The notes under the pieces were generated by a model. That model saw nothing but the letters and a program-made list of their open reading frames with translations. It did no database searches and was not told the origin of the DNA. Made by a program: the position numbers and the translations under genes. A stretch of DNA of 64,000 nucleotides, from the NCBI GenBank assembly GCA_002360535.1, contig DEQR01000064.1:83927-147926 (forward strand), given 5' to 3'. Of the stretch, positions 41,186-48,810 are shown piece after piece; position 1 is the stretch's first letter; every line of letters starts with the position of its first letter. This DNA is from Thiobacillus sp. UBA3361 (GTDB lineage: Bacteria > Pseudomonadota > Gammaproteobacteria > Burkholderiales > Thiobacillaceae).

Positions 41186-42228
41186 CGCCGGCGTTCTGGC
41201 GGGACCGCTCCGTCCTCGTCACCGGCCATACCGGTTTCAAGGGCGGCTGGCTGAGTCTCTGGTTGCGGCATCTGGGCGCCCGCGTGACTGGCTATGCACT
41301 GCCGCCGGCCACCGAGCCGGCCCTGTTCGGCGTCGCCAGGGTGGCCGATGGGATCGGCCACCGGTTGGGTGATCTAGACGACCGCGACGCGCTCGCACAG
41401 GCCCTGCTCGCCGCAGAACCGGAAATCGTCTTCCACCTGGCCGCCCAAGCCTTGGTCAAGGAAGGCTACCGTGATCCCGTCGGCACCCTGGCGAGCAACG
41501 TCATGGGCACCGCCCACCTGTTGGAGGCCGTCCGGCAAACGCCCGGTGTGCGCGCCGTGGTGGTGGTCACCAGCGACAAGTGCTACGCCAACCGCGAATG
41601 GTTGTGGCCCTATCGCGAGAACGAGGCCCTCGGTGGCCGCGATCCCTATTCCGCCAGCAAGGCCTGCGCCGAGATCGTCGCCGCAGCCTGGCGCGATTCC
41701 TTTCCCCGCGACGGCTTGGCCATCGCCACCGCCCGCGCCGGCAACGTCATCGGCGGCGGCGACTGGGCCGCCGACCGGCTGGTGCCCGACGCCGCGCGCG
41801 CCTGGTCCGCCGGCGAACCGATCCGGGTGCGCTACCCCCAAGCGGTGCGTCCCTGGCAACACGTATTAGAACCCCTGCACGGCTATCTGCTGTTGGCCGA
41901 GCGGCTTCACGCGGGAGAAGCGGCCGAGTCGTGGAATTTCGGCCCCGACGAGGCCGACATGCTGCCGGTGGGCGAGTTGCTCGATCGCTTGGCCGGGCAT
42001 TGGGGAGATGGCGTGCGGTGGATCGGCGACGCGCAGCCGCATCCGCATGAAGCCGGCCTGCTGCGGCTGGACAGCAGCCGGGCCAGGACGCTCTTGGGTT
42101 GGCGGCCGCGCTGGGCGCTCGACCAGGCCTTGCGACGGACGGCCGAGTGGTATCGGGCGTTCCATGCCGGGGGCGACATGCTGGAGCGTTGTCTCGCGGA
42201 GATCGAGGAATACCAGGGGACGGCATGA
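41173..42228 (+). CDS. rfbG: CDP-glucose 4,6-dehydratase
   Basis: A 351-residue SDR enzyme converting CDP-glucose to CDP-4-keto-6-deoxyglucose. It has FWRDRSVLVTGHTGFKGGWL at the N-terminus, HLAAQALVKEGYRDP, VVTSDKCYANREWLWPYREN, the catalytic DPYSASKACAEIV, and RPWQHVLEPLHGYLLLAERL, all typical of RfbG. It starts within the last codons of rfbF and ends in an ATGA overlap with rfbH. Confidence 0.96.
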   Translation: MLGVTPAFWRDRSVLVTGHTGFKGGWLSLWLRHLGARVTGYALPPATEPALFGVARVADGIGHRLGDLDDRDALAQALLAAEPEIVFHLAAQALVKEGYRDPVGTLASNVMGTAHLLEAVRQTPGVRAVVVVTSDKCYANREWLWPYRENEALGGRDPYSASKACAEIVAAAWRDSFPRDGLAIATARAGNVIGGGDWAADRLVPDAARAWSAGEPIRVRYPQAVRPWQHVLEPLHGYLLLAERLHAGEAAESWNFGPDEADMLPVGELLDRLAGHWGDGVRWIGDAQPHPHEAGLLRLDSSRARTLLGWRPRWALDQALRRTAEWYRAFHAGGDMLERCLAEIEEYQGTA

Positions 42229-43835
42229 AGCGTCATGGCGCGGAGCAAGAACAAGCCTTGGCTCAGCCCCTATCCCGAGCCTTGAGCAGAAACCTCAATA
42301 TGAATCATCCCAACCAGGCAGGCCAAATCACCCGCGACGCCACAGGCACCTGGTGGCTCAACTTCGACGGCCGGCGTGCCTTGGCCCTCGCCGCCGGCGG
42401 CGTACCGCTCGCCGATGCCGATTGGCTGGAAAGGCCGGCGGGCGCGCCCGCGGCCGTGGATCTGGACACCATCCGTCCCTGGCCGGAAGGCCTGCCCGAC
42501 CTGGGCCGGATCGGCAGGCAGGCCCTCATGCGCCTCGCCCGCTTGCGCGTGCAACGCGAAGTCGCGGCCTACGGCGCGTTATTTGAAACCGGCGAGGCTT
42601 TCCGTCCCGGCGCCGACCCCATCCCGCCCTCCGGCAAGGTCGTCGGCACGCCGGAACTGGCCGCCCTGGTGGATGCCTCCCTGGACGGCTGGCTGACCAC
42701 CGGCCGCCACAACGAAACTTTCGAGGCGCGCCTGGGCGCCTGGCTGGGACGCCGCCAGGTGCGCACCGTCAACTCCGGCTCCTCCGCCAATCTGGTGGCG
42801 GTGGCCGCCCTGACCTCGCACCTGCTGGGCGACCGGGCGCTGAAGCCCGGCGACGAGGTGATCACCGTCGCCGCCGGTTTTCCCACCACCGTCAACCCGC
42901 TGCTCATCCATGGCCTGGTGCCGGTGTTCGTCGATATCCACATCCCGACTTACAACATCGATCCAGACAAGCTGGAAGCCGCCGTGACGCCCCGGACCCG
43001 CGCCATCGTCCTGGCCCACACCCTAGGCAATCCGTTCAACCTGGATGCGGTGATGGACCTGGCCCGGCGTCACGACCTGTGGGTGATGGAGGATTGCTGC
43101 GACGCCCTGGGCTCCACCTGGCACGGACGTCACGTCGGCACCTTCGGACACATCGGCACGCTCAGCTTCTACCCCGCACACCACATCACCATGGGCGAGG
43201 GCGGGGCGGTATTCACCGACGACGACACCCTCGCGCGCGCCGCCGAATCGATCCGCGACTGGGGCCGCGACTGCTGGTGCGCCCCCGGCAAGGACAACAC
43301 CTGCGGGCGGCGCTTCTGCTGGAAACTGGGCGACCTGCCGGAGGGCTACGACCACAAGTACGTCTATTCCCACCTGGGCTACAACCTGAAGATCACCGAC
43401 ATGCAGGCCGCCTGCGGCCTGGCGCAGATGGACCGGCTGCCCGGCTTCGTCGCCGCACGGCGACGCAATTTCGATGAGCTGTGCGGCCGGCTGGCAGCGC
43501 TGGAGGAATTCCTCGTCCTGCCCGAGGCCACGCCCGGCGGCGAACCTTCGTGGTTCGGGTTCCCCATCACCCTGCGCGACACCGCCGGCACCACCCGCCT
43601 GGACCTGCTGCGCTATCTGGACCAGTACCGCATTGGCACGCGCCTGCTGTTCGCCGGCAACCTCACCCGGCAACCGTATTTCGCCGGCCGCCAATACCGC
43701 GTCGCCGGCGATCTGACGGCCACCGAGCGGGTCGCCGAGAACACCTTCTGGGTCGGCGTCTGGCCCGGCTTGGACGACGCGCGCCTGGACTACCTGGCCG
43801 ACCGTCTGGGCGAGTACTTCGGAGTGGGTTTTTGA
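42225..43835 (+). CDS. rfbH: CDP-4-keto-6-deoxy-D-glucose 3-dehydrase (E1), with N-terminal extension
   Basis: A 536-residue PMP- and [2Fe-2S]-dependent enzyme that removes the C3 hydroxyl with a reductase partner. The cluster pattern C-x57-C-x1-C-x7-C is exact, ending in DCWCAPGKDNTCG. The lysine of normal aminotransferases is replaced by histidine in FYPAHHITMGEGGA, as in AscC/DdhC. Family blocks GYDHKYVYSHLGYNLKITDM and RLLFAGNLTRQPYF are present. The first 100 residues are extra compared with the usual 437, including a WWLNFDGRRALALAAGG segment of unknown role. An internal ATG at 42300 would remove only 25 residues. Confidence 0.94.
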   Translation: MKRHGAEQEQALAQPLSRALSRNLNMNHPNQAGQITRDATGTWWLNFDGRRALALAAGGVPLADADWLERPAGAPAAVDLDTIRPWPEGLPDLGRIGRQALMRLARLRVQREVAAYGALFETGEAFRPGADPIPPSGKVVGTPELAALVDASLDGWLTTGRHNETFEARLGAWLGRRQVRTVNSGSSANLVAVAALTSHLLGDRALKPGDEVITVAAGFPTTVNPLLIHGLVPVFVDIHIPTYNIDPDKLEAAVTPRTRAIVLAHTLGNPFNLDAVMDLARRHDLWVMEDCCDALGSTWHGRHVGTFGHIGTLSFYPAHHITMGEGGAVFTDDDTLARAAESIRDWGRDCWCAPGKDNTCGRRFCWKLGDLPEGYDHKYVYSHLGYNLKITDMQAACGLAQMDRLPGFVAARRRNFDELCGRLAALEEFLVLPEATPGGEPSWFGFPITLRDTAGTTRLDLLRYLDQYRIGTRLLFAGNLTRQPYFAGRQYRVAGDLTATERVAENTFWVGVWPGLDDARLDYLADRLGEYFGVGF

Positions 43836-44458
43836 GCGCGCCGGTCTTTGAAGTCCGCGAGACCGGCCTGCCCGGCTGTTTGGAACTGCTGCCGCCGCGC
43901 CAGCGCGATGCCCGGGGCGGTTTCGTCAAGGTCTTCCACCGCGATGCCTTCGCCGCGTTGGGCCTGGAGACCGATTATCCCGAGGAGTACTACTCCCGTT
44001 CGCGCCAGGGCGTCCTGCGCGGCCTGCATTTCCAGACCCCGCCCGCCGAGCACACCAAGCTGGTGTTCTGCGTCGAGGGCCGGGTGCAGGACGTGGCGCT
44101 GGACCTGCGCGCCGGCTCGCCCACTTACGGCCAGCATGCGGTGGTTGAACTGTCCGCCGAGGCAGCCAACGCCATCTACCTGCCGCCCGGCCTGGCGCAC
44201 GGCTTCTGCGTGCTGAGCGACTGGGCGACTTTGGTTTACAAGGTCTCCAGCCAGTATTCGCCGGAACACGACGCGGGCATCCTGTGGAACTCGGCCGGGA
44301 TCGATTGGGCGGTGGATGCGCCGATCCTGTCGGAGCGGGACGCGGGGCATCCGGCGCTGGCGGTGTTCGTGGCGCCGTTTTGCTTTGGTACCGCTCCCCA
44401 CCCCGGCCCTCCCCCGCTCGCGGGTGAGGGAGAAAATCGCGCGGGGGAGGGGGCATGA
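43832..44458 (+). CDS. RmlC-like sugar nucleotide epimerase (AscE-type candidate)
   Basis: A 208-residue cupin epimerase of the RmlC family. The TTG at 43832 overlaps the rfbH stop (TTGA) and has a GGAG site; no ATG fits. Motifs are DARGGFVKVFHRDAF, the catalytic SRQGVLRGLHFQTPPAEHTK and VYKVSSQYSPEHDAGILWN. Placement straight after rfbFGH suggests action on CDP-4-keto-3,6-dideoxyglucose, as AscE in ascarylose synthesis; this is inference. The last 22 residues (GTAPHPGPPPLAGEGENRAG and on) are encoded by a palindromic intergenic repeat and are probably not functional. Confidence 0.85.
   Translation: MSAPVFEVRETGLPGCLELLPPRQRDARGGFVKVFHRDAFAALGLETDYPEEYYSRSRQGVLRGLHFQTPPAEHTKLVFCVEGRVQDVALDLRAGSPTYGQHAVVELSAEAANAIYLPPGLAHGFCVLSDWATLVYKVSSQYSPEHDAGILWNSAGIDWAVDAPILSERDAGHPALAVFVAPFCFGTAPHPGPPPLAGEGENRAGEGA
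44407..44451 (+). repeat. Palindromic repeat inside the 3' end of the epimerase gene
   Basis: CCCTCCCCCGC (44407-44417) and GCGGGGGAGGG (44441-44451) form a perfect 11-bp inverted repeat. An inner imperfect stem around CCCGC-TCG-CGGGTGAGGGAG lies between them. This style of C-rich/G-rich element is common between genes in GC-rich proteobacteria. Here it is read as coding sequence. Confidence 0.75.
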
Positions 44459-45345
44459 GAATCCTGGTCACCGGCGCGGGTGGGTTTGTGGGACGGCACT
44501 TGGTACCCGCCTTGCTGGCCGCCGGCCATGAGGTGGCCTGCCTGACGCGGCATCCCGGCGATCTGCCCGAGGCTTGGAATGATTTGCCCAGCGGGCGGGT
44601 GGAACCGACGGGGCAGGGTATCCGCGTCCTGTGCGCCGAGTTTCGCCCCGAGGTGGTGGTCCACCTGGCCGCCTTGTACATCACCGAGCACCGTTTCGAG
44701 GACATCGCGCCGCTGATCGAGGCCAACCTGCTGCTCGGCGCCCATCTGCTGGAGGCGATGCGCGAATCGGGCTGTGGCGCGATGGTCTGGGCCGGCACCT
44801 CCTGGCAGCACTACCAGGGCGCCGATTACCGGCCGGTCAACCTCTACGCGGCCAGTAAACAGGCATTTTCCACCCTGGCCGAGTATTTCCTGGACGCCGC
44901 CGGCCTCAGGCTGCTGGAACTGCACCTCTACGACAGCTATGGCGAGGACGACCCCCGGCCGCGTCTGCTCAAGCTGCTCCAGGCCAGCGCCTCGAAAGGC
45001 GAGCCGCTGGCCATGTCGCCGGGCGAACAACGGTTGCACCTGCTGCATGTCGAAGATCTGGCGGCCGCTTTCGCGCTCGCCTGCCATCAAGTGCTTCGGC
45101 AGGATGCGGGCGAACGCCGCGTGTACCGTCTGCCTTCGGCCGCGGCCGTCACGCTGAGCGAACTGGTGGCGGCATTCAACGCCGCCGATCCGGCGCATCC
45201 GGTCGCGGTCGAGTGGGGAGGCCGGCCTTATCGCGCGCGCGAGGTGATCGTACCCTGGGAAGGCGCCGAGACGCTGCCGGGCTGGCGGCCGGAGATCGAC
45301 TTGGCCCAAGGGCTGCGACGCTTGCGCGGCGCGCAAGGAGGGTAG
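44455..45345 (+). CDS. NAD(P)-dependent sugar epimerase/reductase (SDR), AscF-type candidate
   Basis: A 296-residue extended SDR. The nucleotide-binding motif ILVTGAGGFVGRHLVPALL opens it, VVVHLAALYI follows, and the catalytic tyrosine and lysine are in LYAASKQAFSTLAEYF. Sugar-nucleotide type motifs (LHLLHVEDLAAAFALA, PGWRPEIDLAQGLRRL) end it. It overlaps the epimerase gene (ATGA). After rfbFGH and the epimerase, a C4 reductase would complete a CDP-3,6-dideoxyhexose such as ascarylose. The exact product is not provable from sequence. Confidence 0.82.
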   Translation: MRILVTGAGGFVGRHLVPALLAAGHEVACLTRHPGDLPEAWNDLPSGRVEPTGQGIRVLCAEFRPEVVVHLAALYITEHRFEDIAPLIEANLLLGAHLLEAMRESGCGAMVWAGTSWQHYQGADYRPVNLYAASKQAFSTLAEYFLDAAGLRLLELHLYDSYGEDDPRPRLLKLLQASASKGEPLAMSPGEQRLHLLHVEDLAAAFALACHQVLRQDAGERRVYRLPSAAAVTLSELVAAFNAADPAHPVAVEWGGRPYRAREVIVPWEGAETLPGWRPEIDLAQGLRRLRGAQGG

Positions 45346-45346
45346 G

Positions 45347-46384
45347 GTGGACAAGCCCCTGGTCAGCATCTGCGTCCCCAACTTCAACAACGGCCGCTAC
45401 CTCGACGCCTGCCTGCGCAGCGCCCTGGCCCAGTCCTGGCCGAACACCGAGATCATCCTGGTGGATGACGCCTCCACGGACGATTCGCTGGCGGTGGCCG
45501 CGCGTCACGGCGAGCGCATTCGGATTGTTCGCCACGAGACCAATCTGGGCCAGCCCGCCTCCACCAACCAGGCGATAGCCGAGGCGCGCGGCGAATACCT
45601 GGTCATCCTGCACAGCGACGACCAGTTGCTGCCCGATTTCGCCGCCCGCCTGGCCCCTATCCTGATGACCCATCCCGAGGCGGGGATGGCGGTGGGCGAG
45701 CGGCTGGAGACCGACGAGAGCGGCGAACCGCACGGCATCACCCCCTTCTATAACGCCGATTGCCTGATCCCCGGCGAACGCCAGGCCAAGGTCTTCCTGT
45801 TCATGTCCTTCCTGCCCTGCCAGGTGCTGGTCAGACGGACGGTGCTGGAACGGATCGGCGGCGTCGATGCGCGGCACATCGTCAACCTGGACGGGCTGCT
45901 CTGGTTCAAATGCGCCCTGGCCGGCGACGTGGCCTATGTCCGCGAACCGGTGGGCATCTACCGGGTCCATGGGGAAAGCACCACCGCCCATTGCAACCGG
46001 GGCATCGGCCACATGATGGATTACCACGCCACGCTGTCCGAGATGTTCCGCCAGGCCAGGGGGCGGCCGTACCTGGAAGGTCACTTCGACGCCGCCGTGA
46101 AGCGGGTGGGGCAGCTCACCCTGCGTTACTGCCACAGCGTATTCCGGGAGGGCAATTACGCCCTGGCCAGCCGATTCCTGTCCCTGGCCACGGTGTTCGA
46201 CCCGGCCATCGCCGGCACGCACGCCTGGAAGGCGTTGAAGTTCTGCGCCGATTCGACCGATAAGGACCCAGGCGAGCTCTATCGCGCCCTGTCGGCCACC
46301 CTGCCGGCCGAGGCGCGGAGCTTCAGTTACGATCCGCCCGAGGGATTCCGACCCCTGGCGGACAGCGACCAGGTAGGAGGGTGA
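45347..46384 (+). CDS. Glycosyltransferase family 2
   Basis: A 345-residue GT-A fold enzyme. The N-terminal 220 residues carry VSICVPNFNNGRYLDACLRS, ILVDDASTDDSL and the acidic HSDDQLLPDF. VRRTVLERIGGVDARHIVNL and VGIYRVHGESTT are typical of later GT2 motifs. The C-terminal 110 residues are helical. There is no membrane segment, so it acts in the cytoplasm on a lipid- or protein-linked acceptor. The GTG at 45347 has a GGAGGG site; the gene follows the SDR by one base. Confidence 0.88.
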   Translation: MDKPLVSICVPNFNNGRYLDACLRSALAQSWPNTEIILVDDASTDDSLAVAARHGERIRIVRHETNLGQPASTNQAIAEARGEYLVILHSDDQLLPDFAARLAPILMTHPEAGMAVGERLETDESGEPHGITPFYNADCLIPGERQAKVFLFMSFLPCQVLVRRTVLERIGGVDARHIVNLDGLLWFKCALAGDVAYVREPVGIYRVHGESTTAHCNRGIGHMMDYHATLSEMFRQARGRPYLEGHFDAAVKRVGQLTLRYCHSVFREGNYALASRFLSLATVFDPAIAGTHAWKALKFCADSTDKDPGELYRALSATLPAEARSFSYDPPEGFRPLADSDQVGG

Positions 46385-46385
46385 C

Positions 46386-47738
46386 ATGACCCCTGAACAT
46401 ATTCGGAACCGGGAATCCATCCCGACCGAGGATCTGTCGGTTCTGGACGGGCGCCGGGTGATCCTCTACGGTGCGGGCAAGATCGGCCGGCGGGTACATG
46501 ACGCCCTGGCCTGGTTCGGCGTGCCGACGGCCTTGTTCTGGGATCTGCGCGCCGCGACCGTGGGCGCCGACTTGGCCGGCACCCCGGTGCGCACGCCCGA
46601 TTTCGCCTCCCTCCCGGAAAACGAACGCAAGACCTGCGCGGTCATCGTCACCATCTTCGCCGAGAACGTCGCCGAGCAAATCCGCGCCGACCTGCGACGC
46701 GCCGGCTACGACCGGGTGATCACCGAGCGTGGCTTCATCACCCGCCTGCTGCACGCCGAATGCGCCTCCCGCCGCGCAGAGGGGCGCTTCGAGTTCAATC
46801 TCGAGACCTGCCACATCTGTCCGGTGATCAGCGACACCCGCAACCGCTGCGACATCTTCGACGCGCACGTGCAGGCGCATTTCGTGCGCGGCCTGGACGC
46901 CGGCCGGCCGCCGGAACTGGTGGTGCCCTCGGCGGGCGTGCTGGTGTCCAACAAATGCACCCTGACCTGCGTCGGCTGCAACCACCTGCGCGACCACTAC
47001 AAGGCCGCGGATCACATGGACATCCCGGCCGGGCAAATCCTCGCCGACCTGAGGAAGTTCGTCTCGGCCGTGGATATGGTCAACAAGCTGGTGCTGGTGG
47101 GCGGCGAATCCATGCTGCACCCGGAAATCGAGGCCATCCTGGAAGGCGTCATGGCCCTGCCCCGGGTGGGCGTGGTGCATGTCATCACCAACGGCACCGT
47201 CATCCCCAAGAGTGAGCGGGTGTTCGAACTGCTGGCCAGCCCGCGGGTGATCGTCGAGATCAGCGGCTACGGCGACCGCATCCCGGACAAGTTCCAGCGC
47301 AACGTCGGCAAGTTCCTCGGCAAGTTGCGCGACAAGGGCATCCATCACCGCTATAGCCAGACCCTGCAATGGTTCGACTTCGGCGGTTTCGAGGATCGGG
47401 GCTACGACCGGGCGGAGATGGAGAGGGTTTATGACACCTGCTGCTTCGTCTCCAACGACATCTTCGACGGCCGCATGTTCAAGTGCAGCCGCAGTGCCTA
47501 TGGCACCCTGATCGGCAAGGTTCCCGACTACCCCGGCGATTACGTGGACATCCGCGGCCTCCCGGTGCCCGAGTTGCGCCGGCGCGTGGCTGAATTCCTG
47601 GCCATGAAGGCCCCAAACGTCTGCCGCCACTGCAACGGCGCCTCCACCCAGGTGATCGAAGCGGGACAGCAGGTCAAGTTCGTGCGCAAAGCGAAAAGCG
47701 CCGCCCAAGTGGCGGAACCACAAAAAGCGGCCGCCTGA
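46386..47738 (+). CDS. Radical SAM protein with N-terminal Rossmann-like domain
   Basis: A 450-residue protein. Residues about 20-125 form a nucleotide-binding-like domain (RRVILYGAGKIGRRVHDALA, then TAVIVTIFAEN-type strands). The radical SAM core (about 180-380) has the cluster motif NKCTLTCVGCNHL (CxxxCxxC) and VLVGGESMLHPEIEAIL. Extra cysteines occur before the core (CHICPVISDTRNRC) and near the C-terminus (CCFVSN, CSRSAY, CRHCNG), which may bind auxiliary Fe-S clusters. The substrate is unknown; sugar or peptide modification in the glycan island is likely. Its N-terminal domain resembles that of the FkbM-type protein at 51749-52906. Confidence 0.85.
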   Translation: MTPEHIRNRESIPTEDLSVLDGRRVILYGAGKIGRRVHDALAWFGVPTALFWDLRAATVGADLAGTPVRTPDFASLPENERKTCAVIVTIFAENVAEQIRADLRRAGYDRVITERGFITRLLHAECASRRAEGRFEFNLETCHICPVISDTRNRCDIFDAHVQAHFVRGLDAGRPPELVVPSAGVLVSNKCTLTCVGCNHLRDHYKAADHMDIPAGQILADLRKFVSAVDMVNKLVLVGGESMLHPEIEAILEGVMALPRVGVVHVITNGTVIPKSERVFELLASPRVIVEISGYGDRIPDKFQRNVGKFLGKLRDKGIHHRYSQTLQWFDFGGFEDRGYDRAEMERVYDTCCFVSNDIFDGRMFKCSRSAYGTLIGKVPDYPGDYVDIRGLPVPELRRRVAEFLAMKAPNVCRHCNGASTQVIEAGQQVKFVRKAKSAAQVAEPQKAAA

Positions 47739-47767
47739 AAGACAGCGGACGGAGGAAGGAGACAGAC

Positions 47768-48796
47768 ATGAAAGCCAGTATCAAACCCCGCATCAACTTG
47801 GAGGATCGGACCCCCCTGCAGGAGGTGATCCCCCTTTCAACGCCTTTCGTGCTGTTCGTCGATCCGGTGAACACCTGCAATTTCCAATGCAAGTTCTGCC
47901 CCACCGGCGACCGGGACCTGATCAAGTCCACCGGCCGCTGGCAGGGCCGGCTGGACTTCGACGTCTATAAGAAGGTGATCGACGACCTGGGCGAGTTCGA
48001 CCAGCCCCTCAAGGTGCTGCGCCTGTACAAGGAAGGCGAGCCCCTGCTGCACACCCGCTTCGCCGACATGGTGCGCTACGCCAAGGCCAGCGGCCACGTG
48101 CAGTACATCGACACCACCACCAACGGCTACCTCCTCACCCCGGACAAGGTGGGCCCCATCCTGGACGCCGGCATCGACCGCATCAATATTTCCGTGGACG
48201 GCATGTCCAGCGCCCAATACTGGGAGTTCACCCAGACGCGGGTCGATTTCGACCGCTTCGTGGATAACATCCGCCGCCTCTATGAGCGCAAGGGCGGCTG
48301 CGAGATCTGCGTGAAGATCCCCGGCGACATCCTCAGCGACGCGGACAGGCAGCGCTTCTTCGACACCTTCGGCGACATCGCCGACCGGGTGTTCATCGAG
48401 AACTTCGCACCCTGCTGGCCGACCTTCGACGTGGAAGAGCGCACCGGCATCCAGATCACCGAGGGCATCTACGGCAACGCCATCCAGGAGGTGAAGGCCT
48501 GCCCCTACATCTTCTATTCCATGGCGGTGAACACCGACGGCACGGTCAGCCTGTGTTTCCTGGACTGGGAACGCAAGCTGAACATCGGCGACGCGCGTAT
48601 CCAACCCCTGAAAGCCATCTGGAACGGCGAGGCCATGCACCGGCACCGCGTCGCCCACCTGAAAGGCTGCCGCAAGGACGACGCCACCTGTGCCGCCTGT
48701 GGCCAGCTCACCCATTGCCTGCCGGACAACATCGACCCCTACGCCGAAATGCTGCTGGAACGGATCGAACCTTCCGTGCTCGGCAAAGCAGCCTGA
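47768..48796 (+). CDS. Radical SAM/SPASM-type protein
   Basis: A 342-residue radical SAM enzyme. The cluster motif is NTCNFQCKFCPTGDRD (CxxxCxxC, about residues 37-44), followed by VLRLYKEGEPLLHTRFADMV, YIDTTTNGYLLTP and RINISVDGMSSAQY. The C-terminal 90 residues contain six cysteines, among them VKACPYIFYSM, GTVSLCFLDW, LKGCRKDDATCAACGQ and LTHC, fitting a SPASM/Twitch auxiliary cluster domain. A GGAGG-type site precedes the ATG. It is the second of three consecutive radical SAM genes; the substrate is unknown. Confidence 0.87.
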   Translation: MKASIKPRINLEDRTPLQEVIPLSTPFVLFVDPVNTCNFQCKFCPTGDRDLIKSTGRWQGRLDFDVYKKVIDDLGEFDQPLKVLRLYKEGEPLLHTRFADMVRYAKASGHVQYIDTTTNGYLLTPDKVGPILDAGIDRINISVDGMSSAQYWEFTQTRVDFDRFVDNIRRLYERKGGCEICVKIPGDILSDADRQRFFDTFGDIADRVFIENFAPCWPTFDVEERTGIQITEGIYGNAIQEVKACPYIFYSMAVNTDGTVSLCFLDWERKLNIGDARIQPLKAIWNGEAMHRHRVAHLKGCRKDDATCAACGQLTHCLPDNIDPYAEMLLERIEPSVLGKAA

Positions 48797-48810
48797 AGCC
48801 GGAGCGTCCC

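Noticed and set aside
43634..43648. TGGCACG-CGCC-TGCT inside rfbH, resembling a sigma-54 promoter
   Set aside because: The -12 element lacks the TTGC core and the site is internal to a conserved coding region.
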